Positions 26,359 to 34,888 of a stretch of 64,000 nt of DNA are shown here, piece after piece. The notes under the pieces are model-generated. The model was not told the origin of the DNA and did no database searches. It saw nothing but the letters and a program-made list of their open reading frames with translations. Numbering within the stretch: position 1 is the first letter of the stretch; each line of letters opens with the position of its first letter. The stretch is from Colwellia psychrerythraea 34H (GTDB taxonomy: Bacteria; Pseudomonadota; Gammaproteobacteria; Enterobacterales; Alteromonadaceae), in the NCBI RefSeq assembly GCF_000012325.1, contig NC_003910.7, positions 4,154,001 to 4,218,000 on the forward strand, given 5' to 3'. The position numbers were made by a program, and so were the translations under genes.

Positions 26359-27036
26359 TTAATGAGAGTCAGCCGCCTGAAAATCTTCGGTTTCAAAATA
26401 CAAAGGTTTTATCGTGCCACAGTTTATAAACTTATATTGAAGTTCAGTTTCTTTTGGTACTGCTGATGAGGTATTAAAACGGCTTAAACACCCTGCTTCT
26501 AAATCGACACCCAATATATGATCAAAGCTAGGTGCTTGCTGAATTCTGTGAATATAAAATTTATAATTTTTTCTTAATGAAACAATATCGTATTCTTGTT
26601 TTGTGCTTGAAGGTTTAATGTCGTCAAACGTACGAACATACAACTGCTTATCAAAAGACAATGAAATATTGCTATACACTAACATGCCATCACGCTCAAA
26701 ATGCCCCGCATATAAGTCAGCCTCTATAACCATTTTCTCGCCACGCATTAAGCGTTGTAAATTAAACGGTTTGGGTTTAATAGTAATAAGTTGGCTATCT
26801 CTAACCGTTTGTAATACCGCCAAATCATTATTATCTAATTTATAGAGTAGTTGTACATTATGAGGCTTGTTATAAAGCGGCATATGAGACGCATAAATGC
26901 TAGAACCGTGAGTCACCAAAACCATACCGTGTACGCCCATATATCCTGGGTCTAATGGCGGTAACTTCTTGACCTCATCCTCAGCAAAACTCACTTGACT
27001 TAATAAAAACACAAGACCAAATAACACTTTTTTCAT
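26359..27036 (-). CDS. Exported protein of unknown function
   Basis: A 225-residue protein with a clear signal peptide (MKKVLFGLVFLLSQVSFAEDE, cut near residue 18). The mature part is rich in beta-strand, with MGVHGMVLVTHGSSIYASHMPLYNKPHNVQLLY, a block containing histidines at regular positions, and two cysteines in the last third (EAGCLSRF, FINCGTI) that may form a disulfide. I do not recognise a named family with confidence. It lies downstream of the phosphoesterase gene on the same strand, 229 bp away, too far to assert an operon. A periplasmic or outer-membrane-associated location is inferred. Confidence 0.65.
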   Translation of the reverse strand: MKKVLFGLVFLLSQVSFAEDEVKKLPPLDPGYMGVHGMVLVTHGSSIYASHMPLYNKPHNVQLLYKLDNNDLAVLQTVRDSQLITIKPKPFNLQRLMRGEKMVIEADLYAGHFERDGMLVYSNISLSFDKQLYVRTFDDIKPSSTKQEYDIVSLRKNYKFYIHRIQQAPSFDHILGVDLEAGCLSRFNTSSAVPKETELQYKFINCGTIKPLYFETEDFQAADSH

Positions 27037-27265
27037 AAATTAATTCTCACTACACATAGGTTGGCGCGATTTCTACAACCAAGATTTCAAATCCAATTGC
27101 ACATTATAATTTGTTTTTAAAAGCAAAAGTATCCTATTGAGGCAAGATTTTACACTTAATGGTCTTTTATACCCCTTGGAGCTTACCTTTTTGAGTCATC
27201 AAGTACTTTTAGGCATCGCCAAAAAAAGCTAACGCTAACGTTATATTTCACTAGATCACGTTAAA

Positions 27266-28654
27266 TTAATCACTGCGCTTATCAAAAGAGAATTGTGCCG
27301 CAAGCTCTGTTTTTCCTGAAAGGTTTCTAGGTGTGGTATAAAATTCAACATTAAGCGCATCGTCTTGGTTATTTAGCTCTATATGAGCAAAACCCCAAAC
27401 AAAACTTTGCGACCAATGCAGCTTATATTGTGGATAACGTTTGGCTTGTTGCTCTGCAAATGGGCTATGTTTACCACGCATTTTTGCTGCGGCGCCACTG
27501 ATAATGAGAGGTAATGGTGGGCGCGTATTATCTGCAATGTAATTAGAGCAATCATCGGTAATAAGCTCTAAATCATGCTCATGTCCGGCGATATATGCAT
27601 CCGCATATTGGCACAAAGAAGGTAATAATAAATCCCTTAGTACATGGCCTTCGCTGTATTTACTACCACCAATTGACCACAAAATATGGTGCCCATAAAC
27701 AACCTTCCATTTAGCGGTAGAGTTTTTTAATCCCTTTGCTAACCAGGCAAGTTGCTGTTCGTCTTCACCTTTTATCGGTAACTCATGCAGATCTGCTTGT
27801 TCTAATTCGGCGCTGCCATCCTTAAGTGCTTTCGTTAACTCCCCTTCACTGCCATCGCTATTAAGGGGTACTTCATGGAACGTTTGCCCCGAAAGTAACA
27901 TATTGGTATCAAGGACAAAAAACTCAACATCATTGCCTTTACTCCCTAAGGTGTATTTATAATAACCTTGCTCATCTAAGGTGAAGTTTTTTTGTTCTGC
28001 CATCCATTGAGTTTGCAAAGCAACACCTTGGCGAGAGCTTTTCCAGTCATGATTTCCTAACGCTGAATACACCATTAAATCAGGGTGTTCGGTGAATAAG
28101 GGCATTAACGGCGAAAGTATTAAATCATTCATGCGCTTTTGATCATCTTTGCCATCATCTGCACCAGCGCCATCAGGATAGATATTATCGCCTAATTGAA
28201 TAGCAAACTGGCAAGGTTTATTAATACAAACCTCGGTCATTGCCAGTCCTACCGCTTCAGCCCCACCTTGCTCTGTGGCAGTATTGGTATTGGGATAAAC
28301 ATAAATGGGCGCATGATCAAATTCAGACTCAGGTCTATATTCGGCTACCCAGTCTTCTTTTTCATGAATGATAAAGTCTGCTTTGTTTCTGGGATTTTCT
28401 ATATGCTTTTTCTTGGGGTAATCCACATGATAACCACCATCTCCGAAGGCAAGAAAATTGATGTTATTGGTAGCTGTTTTATCGGTAATATTCTTATCAA
28501 CGCTATCAATTGATTGCGTATTACTGCAGCTAGCTATAATACCTAAACTCAGTAATGATAAAGATAACATCACTAGTGATAATTTCTTCGGCTTGATTGC
28601 TTTTAACAGCACGTCTTTTTGTCTAACTGTCGGGGTTACATCTTGGTTTTTCAT
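27266..28654 (-). CDS. Metallophosphoesterase lipoprotein (acid-phosphatase-like)
   Basis: A 462-residue calcineurin-like phosphoesterase exported as a lipoprotein (lipobox IIASC near residue 44). The metal-binding motifs are all present in order: FGDGGYH (Asp), LGDNIYPDG, LGNHDW (Asn-His), YGHHILWS and AGHEHDLEL (GHxH). This order and spacing match purple/tartrate-resistant acid phosphatases. It follows a TonB-dependent receptor gene 98 bp upstream with a hairpin between them, so the pair is likely co-transcribed from a Pho-box promoter. I infer that it releases phosphate from, or trims, the phosphorylated compound that the receptor handles. Substrate unknown; phytate or nucleotide esters are possibilities only. 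Confidence 0.85.
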   Translation of the reverse strand: MKNQDVTPTVRQKDVLLKAIKPKKLSLVMLSLSLLSLGIIASCSNTQSIDSVDKNITDKTATNNINFLAFGDGGYHVDYPKKKHIENPRNKADFIIHEKEDWVAEYRPESEFDHAPIYVYPNTNTATEQGGAEAVGLAMTEVCINKPCQFAIQLGDNIYPDGAGADDGKDDQKRMNDLILSPLMPLFTEHPDLMVYSALGNHDWKSSRQGVALQTQWMAEQKNFTLDEQGYYKYTLGSKGNDVEFFVLDTNMLLSGQTFHEVPLNSDGSEGELTKALKDGSAELEQADLHELPIKGEDEQQLAWLAKGLKNSTAKWKVVYGHHILWSIGGSKYSEGHVLRDLLLPSLCQYADAYIAGHEHDLELITDDCSNYIADNTRPPLPLIISGAAAKMRGKHSPFAEQQAKRYPQYKLHWSQSFVWGFAHIELNNQDDALNVEFYTTPRNLSGKTELAAQFSFDKRSD

Positions 28655-28686
28655 AATAAACTCAATTATGGTAACAATTTATAGGT

Positions 28687-28723
28687 AATCAAAGTCAGCG
28701 TTTTTCAACTACTGACTTTGATT
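28687..28723 (-). other. Hairpin between receptor and phosphoesterase genes
   Basis: A perfect 12-bp stem (AATCAAAGTCAG / CTGACTTTGATT) with a 13-nt loop, about 30 nt before the phosphoesterase start. There is no T-run on the minus strand, so it is more likely an mRNA processing or stabilising hairpin, or a weak attenuator, than a terminator. Confidence 0.55.
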
Positions 28724-28752
28724 CATGCTAGGTGACTTAACAGGAGTGACAG

Positions 28753-31608
28753 TTAAAAAGATGTGATGGTAATGCCTAATTCATAGCTACGACCATACTC
28801 TTCAAACTGATAGTTATATTGCGTGTCACCGTGATAGAGGTAATACGGCTCATCATTAATATTTATTGCGTTAAAATAAATTTGCGTGGTGTTATTCAGA
28901 TAATACTTCGCACTAAAATCAAGTTGCATATGTGCGTCTTGATAAACATCAGCATCATTATCGGTAAACTTGAAGTTCTCACTTTTATAGGTTGAGCTTA
29001 ATCGTAAGCTGATATCATTATTTTCAAAGCCAAACATTAAATTACCCACGGTATCTGCTTGATTTGGCAATTTTTCATCCGCATCAACAAAGGTACCATT
29101 GGCACCTAACAATACCCCCGAGTCGAACGTTTTAGTCCACGCCAGTTCAAGACCTGTTAGTGCAGCATTACCACCATTTTTCGGCTGAATAACTTCTTCA
29201 AAACCATCCCACTGTCCATTATCCTGCACCTCTTCTTTAAGGATATAATTATCAATGTCTTTATAAAAAAGACCTGCTGATAAGACACCAATATGTCCAG
29301 GATAATACTCAAGACTTAAATCAAGGTTGTTAGCTTCATACGGTTCAAGATCAGGATTCCCCACAACAGCTTTTCGCTCGGTTATGATTTGACCATTATC
29401 TTCTGACACTTCCGTTTCTATCAATTGGTTTGCCGCAGTATCACTGAAGGTTGGTCTGGCGATAGTTTGTGTATAAGCAAAACGACTGATTAACTTGTCG
29501 CTAATGTTATAACGCACATTTAGACTTGGGAAAAAATCATCATAGTCTTTAGCGCCCTGCCAAGGGCTGATATTGACGGTTTCACTGCCATCACTTTCAT
29601 CAACAATTAAGTCGACTTTACTGCCTTTGGTACTAAAGCTGGTATCTTCATAACGAACACCCGCAACAATGTACCAATCATTAATGTCAAAACTGACCAT
29701 GGCATATAAGGCTAATACATCTTCATTACTGGTATAGGAGCTACCTTGACTTTCAATATCAGATTTAAGGCTGTTTAACTCAAAATCATTAATATTTGTA
29801 AGAACATAATCACTCAGCTGATGTTGAGAAAGACCAGGGCCAAAATCCCCTAAATTGTAATCAACAGGTCCTGTATTGAATGCTTGTGCGCTGGTATCAA
29901 CGCCTGCAGCATCGGTAAAACCACCATCATAAATTGCTGCATCAACACGGTTAAACTTTTCACGGGTACGGTATTTTCCACCAAACTTAATTTGACCATT
30001 GTTGTTTTGCCAAACAAAGTCTTTGCTGAAATCTAATGCTAAGGTGACTTCTTCATCTTGTGTTAAGTTATTTTCATAAACCACTTCATCTAAGGCAAAG
30101 TTATTCAAATCTTGAGATGCAGCATCAAACGTTAGCTGTGGAATAGGACCAGAACTCAAATAGCCAAAAGTTAAATCTTTAGCCACAAAAGTACTATCGA
30201 TACGATCCGGTTCAGCTTCACTGGCTTTAGAGTAACCCGCACTGTATTCAACAAGCCAATCGCCTATCTGGTTTTCCCCTCCAGTGATGATGGAGAATAT
30301 TTTTTGTGCTTCATAACGATCCTTGGTATCACGCTCCATTTTGGCATCAGAAAACTGGGCACTATTCTGGGTGTTTGAGGTTAAATCAATTTGGCCTTTA
30401 TCGTATTTAAATTGATTTCTTAAACGATATTCATCATCTGAAAACTTACTGTACAGGGTGCGTAAATAGTACTTATCTGTTGCTGAGGTATATAAGTCAA
30501 AATTTAAAGCCGCGCCCAAACGTTCACGTTCAATACTATATGCACGTTGCTCTATTTCTTCTGCCCCAAACGCTTCAACATCTTCGCCTGTTGCAGCGTC
30601 TTCATAATCAAATACGCTCCAACCGCCATCTGTTTCGACATTATGAGAGCCAAACTCTCGCTTAAACCATGAAACAGCGCCGGCAACGCCAAGCTGACTT
30701 CCGCCCGCTAAGGTATAAATATCGGTATAACTTCCCGAAAGTTTAGGGCTAGTTTCTGAGACCAATTCATTATGTGATGCTTGTGCAGTAAAAGAGTAAC
30801 TTCTGTCGTTACGATCAAAAGCTGATAAACTTTTTACTTCGATAGAACCGCCAATGGCACTGGCATCCATGTCTGGCGTAACTGTTTTACTCACTTCTAA
30901 TGATGAAATAAGTTCACTCGGGATAACATCTAAGGCGACACTGCGAACGCCCGCCTCGGGTGAAGGAACATTTAGACCATTGATAGTGACATTATTCAGG
31001 TTTGGATCTATACCGCGAATACCAACAAAACGCCCCTCGCCTTGGTCACGTTCAATAAATATTCCCGGCATACGCTGTAAAGCCTCAGCAGCATTTTGGT
31101 CCGGCAATTGGCCTATACCATCACTACTGATAACTGAAACTAATTTGTTAGCATTTTTTTGTCGGTTAATAGCACTCGCTTGCCCTGCTCTTTGCCCATA
31201 GACGATAATATTATCTAACTCTTTTTGGTCCGAGTTAGCCGCACCAATAACAAAGTTTTTCGATAAAACCTCACCATCAACAACCGAGATTTTTTGCTCT
31301 AAATCATCACTACCAATATATTTAATGATTAAGGTATATTCGCCTTCAGGCAATTTAGCAAAACGAAAGGATCCATCACGTTCACTAATTACCGTTAAAT
31401 CCAACTCTTTTATCTGCACTTGGGCGCCTTGAAAGTAAACCTTGTTACTTGCGTCGGTTACTCGCCCTTCAATAACACTGTCTGCCCAACTTAAAGGTGC
31501 TGTTAATAACGCTAAACTGCCCGCTAAGGCGATAGTTAGTTTATTAAGGCGAAAATTATTACCGTTAAAATTCGTTAAAGAAAGTTTCATGTGATCTAGT
31601 GCTCTCAT
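28753..31608 (-). CDS. TonB-dependent receptor with CarboxypepD_reg-like domain
   Basis: A 951-residue outer-membrane active transporter. The signal peptide (KLTIALAGSLALLTAPLSWA) ends near residue 42. A carboxypeptidase regulatory-like domain (about 43-125: IEGRVTDASNKVYFQGAQ, DGSFRFAKLPEGEYTL) precedes the TonB box region (LDNIIVYGQRAG), the plug (about 150-260: LPDQNAAEALQRMPGIFIERDQGEGRFVGIRGI) and a 22-strand-type barrel ending in Phe (YELGITITSF). First gene of an operon with a metallophosphoesterase; a Pho-box-like repeat lies about 92 bp upstream. ATG at 31590 is an alternative start, as neither ATG has an ideal ribosome-binding site. The ligand is probably a phosphorylated compound (inference). 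Confidence 0.92.
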   Translation of the reverse strand: MRALDHMKLSLTNFNGNNFRLNKLTIALAGSLALLTAPLSWADSVIEGRVTDASNKVYFQGAQVQIKELDLTVISERDGSFRFAKLPEGEYTLIIKYIGSDDLEQKISVVDGEVLSKNFVIGAANSDQKELDNIIVYGQRAGQASAINRQKNANKLVSVISSDGIGQLPDQNAAEALQRMPGIFIERDQGEGRFVGIRGIDPNLNNVTINGLNVPSPEAGVRSVALDVIPSELISSLEVSKTVTPDMDASAIGGSIEVKSLSAFDRNDRSYSFTAQASHNELVSETSPKLSGSYTDIYTLAGGSQLGVAGAVSWFKREFGSHNVETDGGWSVFDYEDAATGEDVEAFGAEEIEQRAYSIERERLGAALNFDLYTSATDKYYLRTLYSKFSDDEYRLRNQFKYDKGQIDLTSNTQNSAQFSDAKMERDTKDRYEAQKIFSIITGGENQIGDWLVEYSAGYSKASEAEPDRIDSTFVAKDLTFGYLSSGPIPQLTFDAASQDLNNFALDEVVYENNLTQDEEVTLALDFSKDFVWQNNNGQIKFGGKYRTREKFNRVDAAIYDGGFTDAAGVDTSAQAFNTGPVDYNLGDFGPGLSQHQLSDYVLTNINDFELNSLKSDIESQGSSYTSNEDVLALYAMVSFDINDWYIVAGVRYEDTSFSTKGSKVDLIVDESDGSETVNISPWQGAKDYDDFFPSLNVRYNISDKLISRFAYTQTIARPTFSDTAANQLIETEVSEDNGQIITERKAVVGNPDLEPYEANNLDLSLEYYPGHIGVLSAGLFYKDIDNYILKEEVQDNGQWDGFEEVIQPKNGGNAALTGLELAWTKTFDSGVLLGANGTFVDADEKLPNQADTVGNLMFGFENNDISLRLSSTYKSENFKFTDNDADVYQDAHMQLDFSAKYYLNNTTQIYFNAININDEPYYLYHGDTQYNYQFEEYGRSYELGITITSF

Positions 31609-31699
31609 ATTGTTTTAATTTTATTGCCTCAACATAGCGAACTAGCAAGGCAAAGTACTCAGGTACAAATTGATATTGACGCTAAAGTAAGTAAAAAAT

Positions 31700-31717
31700 A
31701 TGACAACACGATGACAG
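31700..31717 (-). promoter_or_regulatory. Candidate PhoB box before the receptor/phosphoesterase operon
   Basis: On the minus strand the sequence is CTGTCATCGTGTTGTCAT: two heptamers (CTGTCAT and TTGTCAT) with a 4-nt spacer, exactly the 11-bp direct-repeat unit of a Pho box. It lies about 92 bp upstream of the receptor start. This is the best such site in the window and fits the phosphatase in the operon. Confidence 0.6.
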
Positions 31718-31981
31718 TAAAACGGTGACTGAACCGTTGAGGTTAAAAATTGTTAATCTCCGCTTTATTTAGCGATAAAAAACAGGAGGACGAGCTAATT
31801 AGACCCCTTAATTTTACTAAAAACTAACGGTTCCCCTACCCGCCTATTAACCAATACGGTAAATAGCATACCTATCGATTGCTAATAAATGAGCAATCAT
31901 CATGTTTAGGTAAAAAAACTGTCATCTGTGTGAGCTAATATCACTTTCATAAACACCTTCACCTTAATAACAGGGCTGACC

Positions 31982-32917
31982 ATGAACACCTCTTTTATAA
32001 AATATCATTCCCACCTTTTAACCATATTATTCTTTACCCTAGGTGCAGTTATAACCTGTACATTCAATTTGGGGGATTTAAAACCAAGCAGTGAATTTGA
32101 CTACCTTGACGCCTTAGGTGAAGGTGGCATGACTTTAATGACCTTGGTATGGATAGGCTTTATTTTAATCAGTAGACCTGCGGGAAAAGTCACTAACTGG
32201 CTTTTTTCTGGATTGATACTGATGAATATCTCGATGTTATTAGACTTTATTGACGAGTTTGTTATTTATCCCCAAAACAGTGCTTGGTTGACTGCCATCG
32301 AATCATTACCTGCCCCAGTAGGCATGGTGATAATGAGCATAGCCTTGTATCACTGGTATCAAGAACAAATGACGATTAATGCACAATTAAGACGTACAGA
32401 ACGTTTTTATCGGGACCACAGTCTTACTGACTTTATCACGGGTTTATACAGTGCTAAATATATGAAAAAGCAAATAAAACATCAGCTTCTTTATAGTAAA
32501 AAAACTAAACAACCTTTTACTATGATGATGATAGACATTCGCCAGTTCGACCAATTCAATCGACAGTATGGTCATCAACAAGGGGATATTTTATTACGAG
32601 AAATTGGGCAAGTGATCACCATGAATATTAGAGATCAAGATTTAGCCTGCAGATATGCCAGTGATCGTTTTGTTGTTTTATTGCCCAATACCACCACAAC
32701 ATTCGCGGAAACGTTTGCTTGGCATATTGAAAATAGTCTAGCCAACTTAGCGTTCAAAGTGGGGAGTGATCAACAAGCAAATTACCAGAAAATCACGCTG
32801 TGCAGCAAAGAGTTTGATGGTAGTCAAAGTGATTACCAAGTGCTTGAGCTGATGAGTCAACAAATGGACAGCACCAAGAAACAAAACAACAAACATCATA
32901 ATAAACAGGTTGCCTAA
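31982..32917 (+). CDS. Membrane protein with degenerate GGDEF domain
   Basis: A 311-residue protein with about four N-terminal membrane helices (residues 10-125) and a C-terminal GGDEF-type domain (about 140-290). The fold is recognisable from DHSLTDFITGLYSAKYM and QYGHQQGDILLREIG, but the signature is lost: where active enzymes have RYGGDEFV this one has RYASDRFV, and the first metal-binding D-x-D is DIR. It is therefore probably not a diguanylate cyclase but a sensor or scaffold. Its stop overlaps the start of an AraC regulator by one base (TAATG), so the two are translationally coupled. The 373-bp upstream gap also holds the Pho box of the divergent receptor operon. Confidence 0.8.
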   Translation: MNTSFIKYHSHLLTILFFTLGAVITCTFNLGDLKPSSEFDYLDALGEGGMTLMTLVWIGFILISRPAGKVTNWLFSGLILMNISMLLDFIDEFVIYPQNSAWLTAIESLPAPVGMVIMSIALYHWYQEQMTINAQLRRTERFYRDHSLTDFITGLYSAKYMKKQIKHQLLYSKKTKQPFTMMMIDIRQFDQFNRQYGHQQGDILLREIGQVITMNIRDQDLACRYASDRFVVLLPNTTTTFAETFAWHIENSLANLAFKVGSDQQANYQKITLCSKEFDGSQSDYQVLELMSQQMDSTKKQNNKHHNKQVA

Positions 32918-33978
32918 TGAAAGGCTATGAACGCTACGACGAAGTACTCGATGCTCAGCAAGTTCTACTGAGCTTGATAGACTTAGCAACGCAAAGAGGC
33001 GCCCACCCTGATAAATTACTCAAAGGTACCAAGCTATTTCACAATGATTTAAGCAAAAAGAATTTAGCAAAAAATAGCTTAACCTGCTCGGCAAATACGT
33101 TGCTAACAGTAATAGAAAACTGCTCAAAGTTAGTTCAGGGTAATGAAATTAGCTTTCTACTTGGCAGACGATATTTTCCTTCACATCTGGGGTTATTAGG
33201 CCAAGCACTAATGAACTGTCGGCACCTAGGCGATATGTTACGATTATGCCAATGTTTTCAGCTTGCTTGCTTTCCGTTAATGAACTTACAGCTAAAACAC
33301 TTCAACAATAATAGTTACCTTATTTTTCAAAGTGCAGTTGGCAAATTATCAAAAAATCAACAGACCTTTATAACTGAGTTTATGTTGAGTGCTTTACTGG
33401 GTGCCATCAAATATCGCTGTGGAGAATTACCTAAGTTAGACATTCACCTTGATTATCCTGAGGTACAACATATCGAGCAATATCATGTACATCTCAACAT
33501 GAAAGCAAATATAAACATACAGTTTGACCAGAAGATCTGCATGGTTACTATAGCGTCAAAACAACTGTATTTGCCCTTTAACGACAGCGCAAATAGCTTA
33601 AAAGCAGTAGCGCTACAGCAAATAAGTCAATTAAACCCAAAACCCTACCCCATTAGTTTTATACAGCAACTCAATAGCTACCTTAGTCAACGTTTATCAA
33701 ATAAAGGTGACTTATCGCAAGAGTGCTGTGCACAACATTTTGGTTATAGCAGTGCCACGTTAAAACGTAAACTTGCGAATCATCAACTCAATTATCAAGG
33801 TCTCATTGATGCCATACGTAGCCAGCAGGCAATTTTTCAGTTGGTTATTTGTCAGCACAGTAATGAAAAGATTGCCGATGCCCTGTACTTCAATGACGTG
33901 AGTAACTTTCGTAAAGCCTTCAAACGCTGGACAGGAGTGACGCCAAACTCTATGCGTGAGCAACACTGCTTTAACTAG
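32917..33978 (+). CDS. AraC-family transcriptional regulator
   Basis: A 353-residue regulator. Residues about 20-205 resemble the ligand-binding domain seen in OruR/ArgR-like AraC proteins (LGRRYFPSHLGLLGQALMNCRHLGDMLRL). The C-terminal double helix-turn-helix (about 255-345: CCAQHFGYSSATLKRKLANHQLNYQGLIDAIR, then NEKIADALYFNDVSNFRKAFKRWTGVTPNSMR) has the family signature. It is coupled by a one-base overlap to the membrane GGDEF-like gene, suggesting the two form one sensing unit. It is divergent from the receptor/phosphoesterase operon and may regulate it. The effector is unknown. Confidence 0.88.
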   Translation: MKGYERYDEVLDAQQVLLSLIDLATQRGAHPDKLLKGTKLFHNDLSKKNLAKNSLTCSANTLLTVIENCSKLVQGNEISFLLGRRYFPSHLGLLGQALMNCRHLGDMLRLCQCFQLACFPLMNLQLKHFNNNSYLIFQSAVGKLSKNQQTFITEFMLSALLGAIKYRCGELPKLDIHLDYPEVQHIEQYHVHLNMKANINIQFDQKICMVTIASKQLYLPFNDSANSLKAVALQQISQLNPKPYPISFIQQLNSYLSQRLSNKGDLSQECCAQHFGYSSATLKRKLANHQLNYQGLIDAIRSQQAIFQLVICQHSNEKIADALYFNDVSNFRKAFKRWTGVTPNSMREQHCFN

Positions 33979-33998
33979 AAATAACAAGTTTTACAGTT

Positions 33999-34631
33999 TC
34001 AAGCAGCAGTTACTTTGATATAACCTTGGTCTATCGCTTCAAATAAAGGCGATAATTGCTCTGCAGTTGAATGGAACCAATAATCACGATATTGCGGTAA
34101 TACAATGACTGGCATACGTTGATGATATTCAGCGCATTTGTCATTAGGCGCGGTGGTGAGAGTGACCAATTGTTTGGGCTCAGGAGTCAATGCTTCGTTA
34201 TTACTTTGGTTTTGCTTCACATACCAAATTCCCGCCATGAGAAAGGGCTCGTCATTAACATGACTAAATAAGTACTTTTGTTTTTTGTCCCCTTCAGTTC
34301 GCCACTCATACCAGCCAGCGCAAGGAATTAAACATCGGTGTGTTTTTATCGCGTCTTTAAAAGTAGCTTTAGTAAGTACAGTTTCACTTTGAGCATTAAT
34401 AAGTAATCGCTTTGACCAACTGGGTTGAATACCCCAAGTAGAATCAAGCTGCTGAAAAGCTGCCTCGTCATTTGAAACACTGTTTGAATGGTCATTTATA
34501 TCACGGTTAACCAGCGTGGAAACTGTCTGCCCAGGACTAAGGTTATTGTTTGAAGCAGCGCTAAAATCACAGCCAAAAAAGTCACTGATTATCTTACTGT
34601 GCTTATTATCAAAGTTCATTCTTCCACACAT
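33999..34631 (-). CDS. yedK: SOS response-associated peptidase (SRAP/YedK)
   Basis: A 210-residue HMCES/YedK-family protein that forms a covalent thiazolidine link to abasic sites in single-stranded DNA. The catalytic Cys is residue 2 (MCGRMNF), so the start must be ATG at 34631; GAGG lies about 5 nt upstream. Other key residues are visible: Asn in LINAQSETV, Glu in GWYEW and His in YHQRMPVIV. Length is normal. No LexA box was seen directly upstream. It is convergent with the AraC gene, 20 bp away. Confidence 0.93.
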   Translation of the reverse strand: MCGRMNFDNKHSKIISDFFGCDFSAASNNNLSPGQTVSTLVNRDINDHSNSVSNDEAAFQQLDSTWGIQPSWSKRLLINAQSETVLTKATFKDAIKTHRCLIPCAGWYEWRTEGDKKQKYLFSHVNDEPFLMAGIWYVKQNQSNNEALTPEPKQLVTLTTAPNDKCAEYHQRMPVIVLPQYRDYWFHSTAEQLSPLFEAIDQGYIKVTAA

Positions 34632-34789
34632 AAAAACCTCAATGATTAACATTATACTTCAATGAATATTCTTCATCGATTAGATTAATATTTCGTGGCT
34701 AGGTACGTCATTGTATCAGCGTATTAAATTGCTAGGAATGTTAATTTATTTGAATAAGAAGAGAGCTAGGAAAAATTGTTAATACCCAT

Positions 34790-34829
34790 AAAAAAACGCA
34801 GTACAGCCATTGGGATAGCTATACTGCGT
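34790..34829 (-). terminator. Rho-independent terminator of the lipoprotein/receptor operon
   Basis: On the minus strand, ACGCAGTATAGC pairs with GCTGTACTGCGT (one mismatch), followed by seven T, about 60 bp after the receptor stop. Confidence 0.8.
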
Positions 34830-34888
34830 AAATAATGAATACAAAGAAAGTGCTAATTATTGCAGAACCTTCTTATTACTAGGCTTAC

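Noticed and set aside
31919..31948. CRP-like or second Pho site before the GGDEF-like gene
   Set aside because: Only one CTGTCAT heptamer; the TGTGA and TCAC halves are spaced by 7, not 6. Too weak to list as a feature.
32917..33060. Possible fusion of the GGDEF-like and AraC proteins
   Set aside because: The stop TAA of the first and the ATG of the second overlap by one base in different frames, so they are separate, coupled genes.
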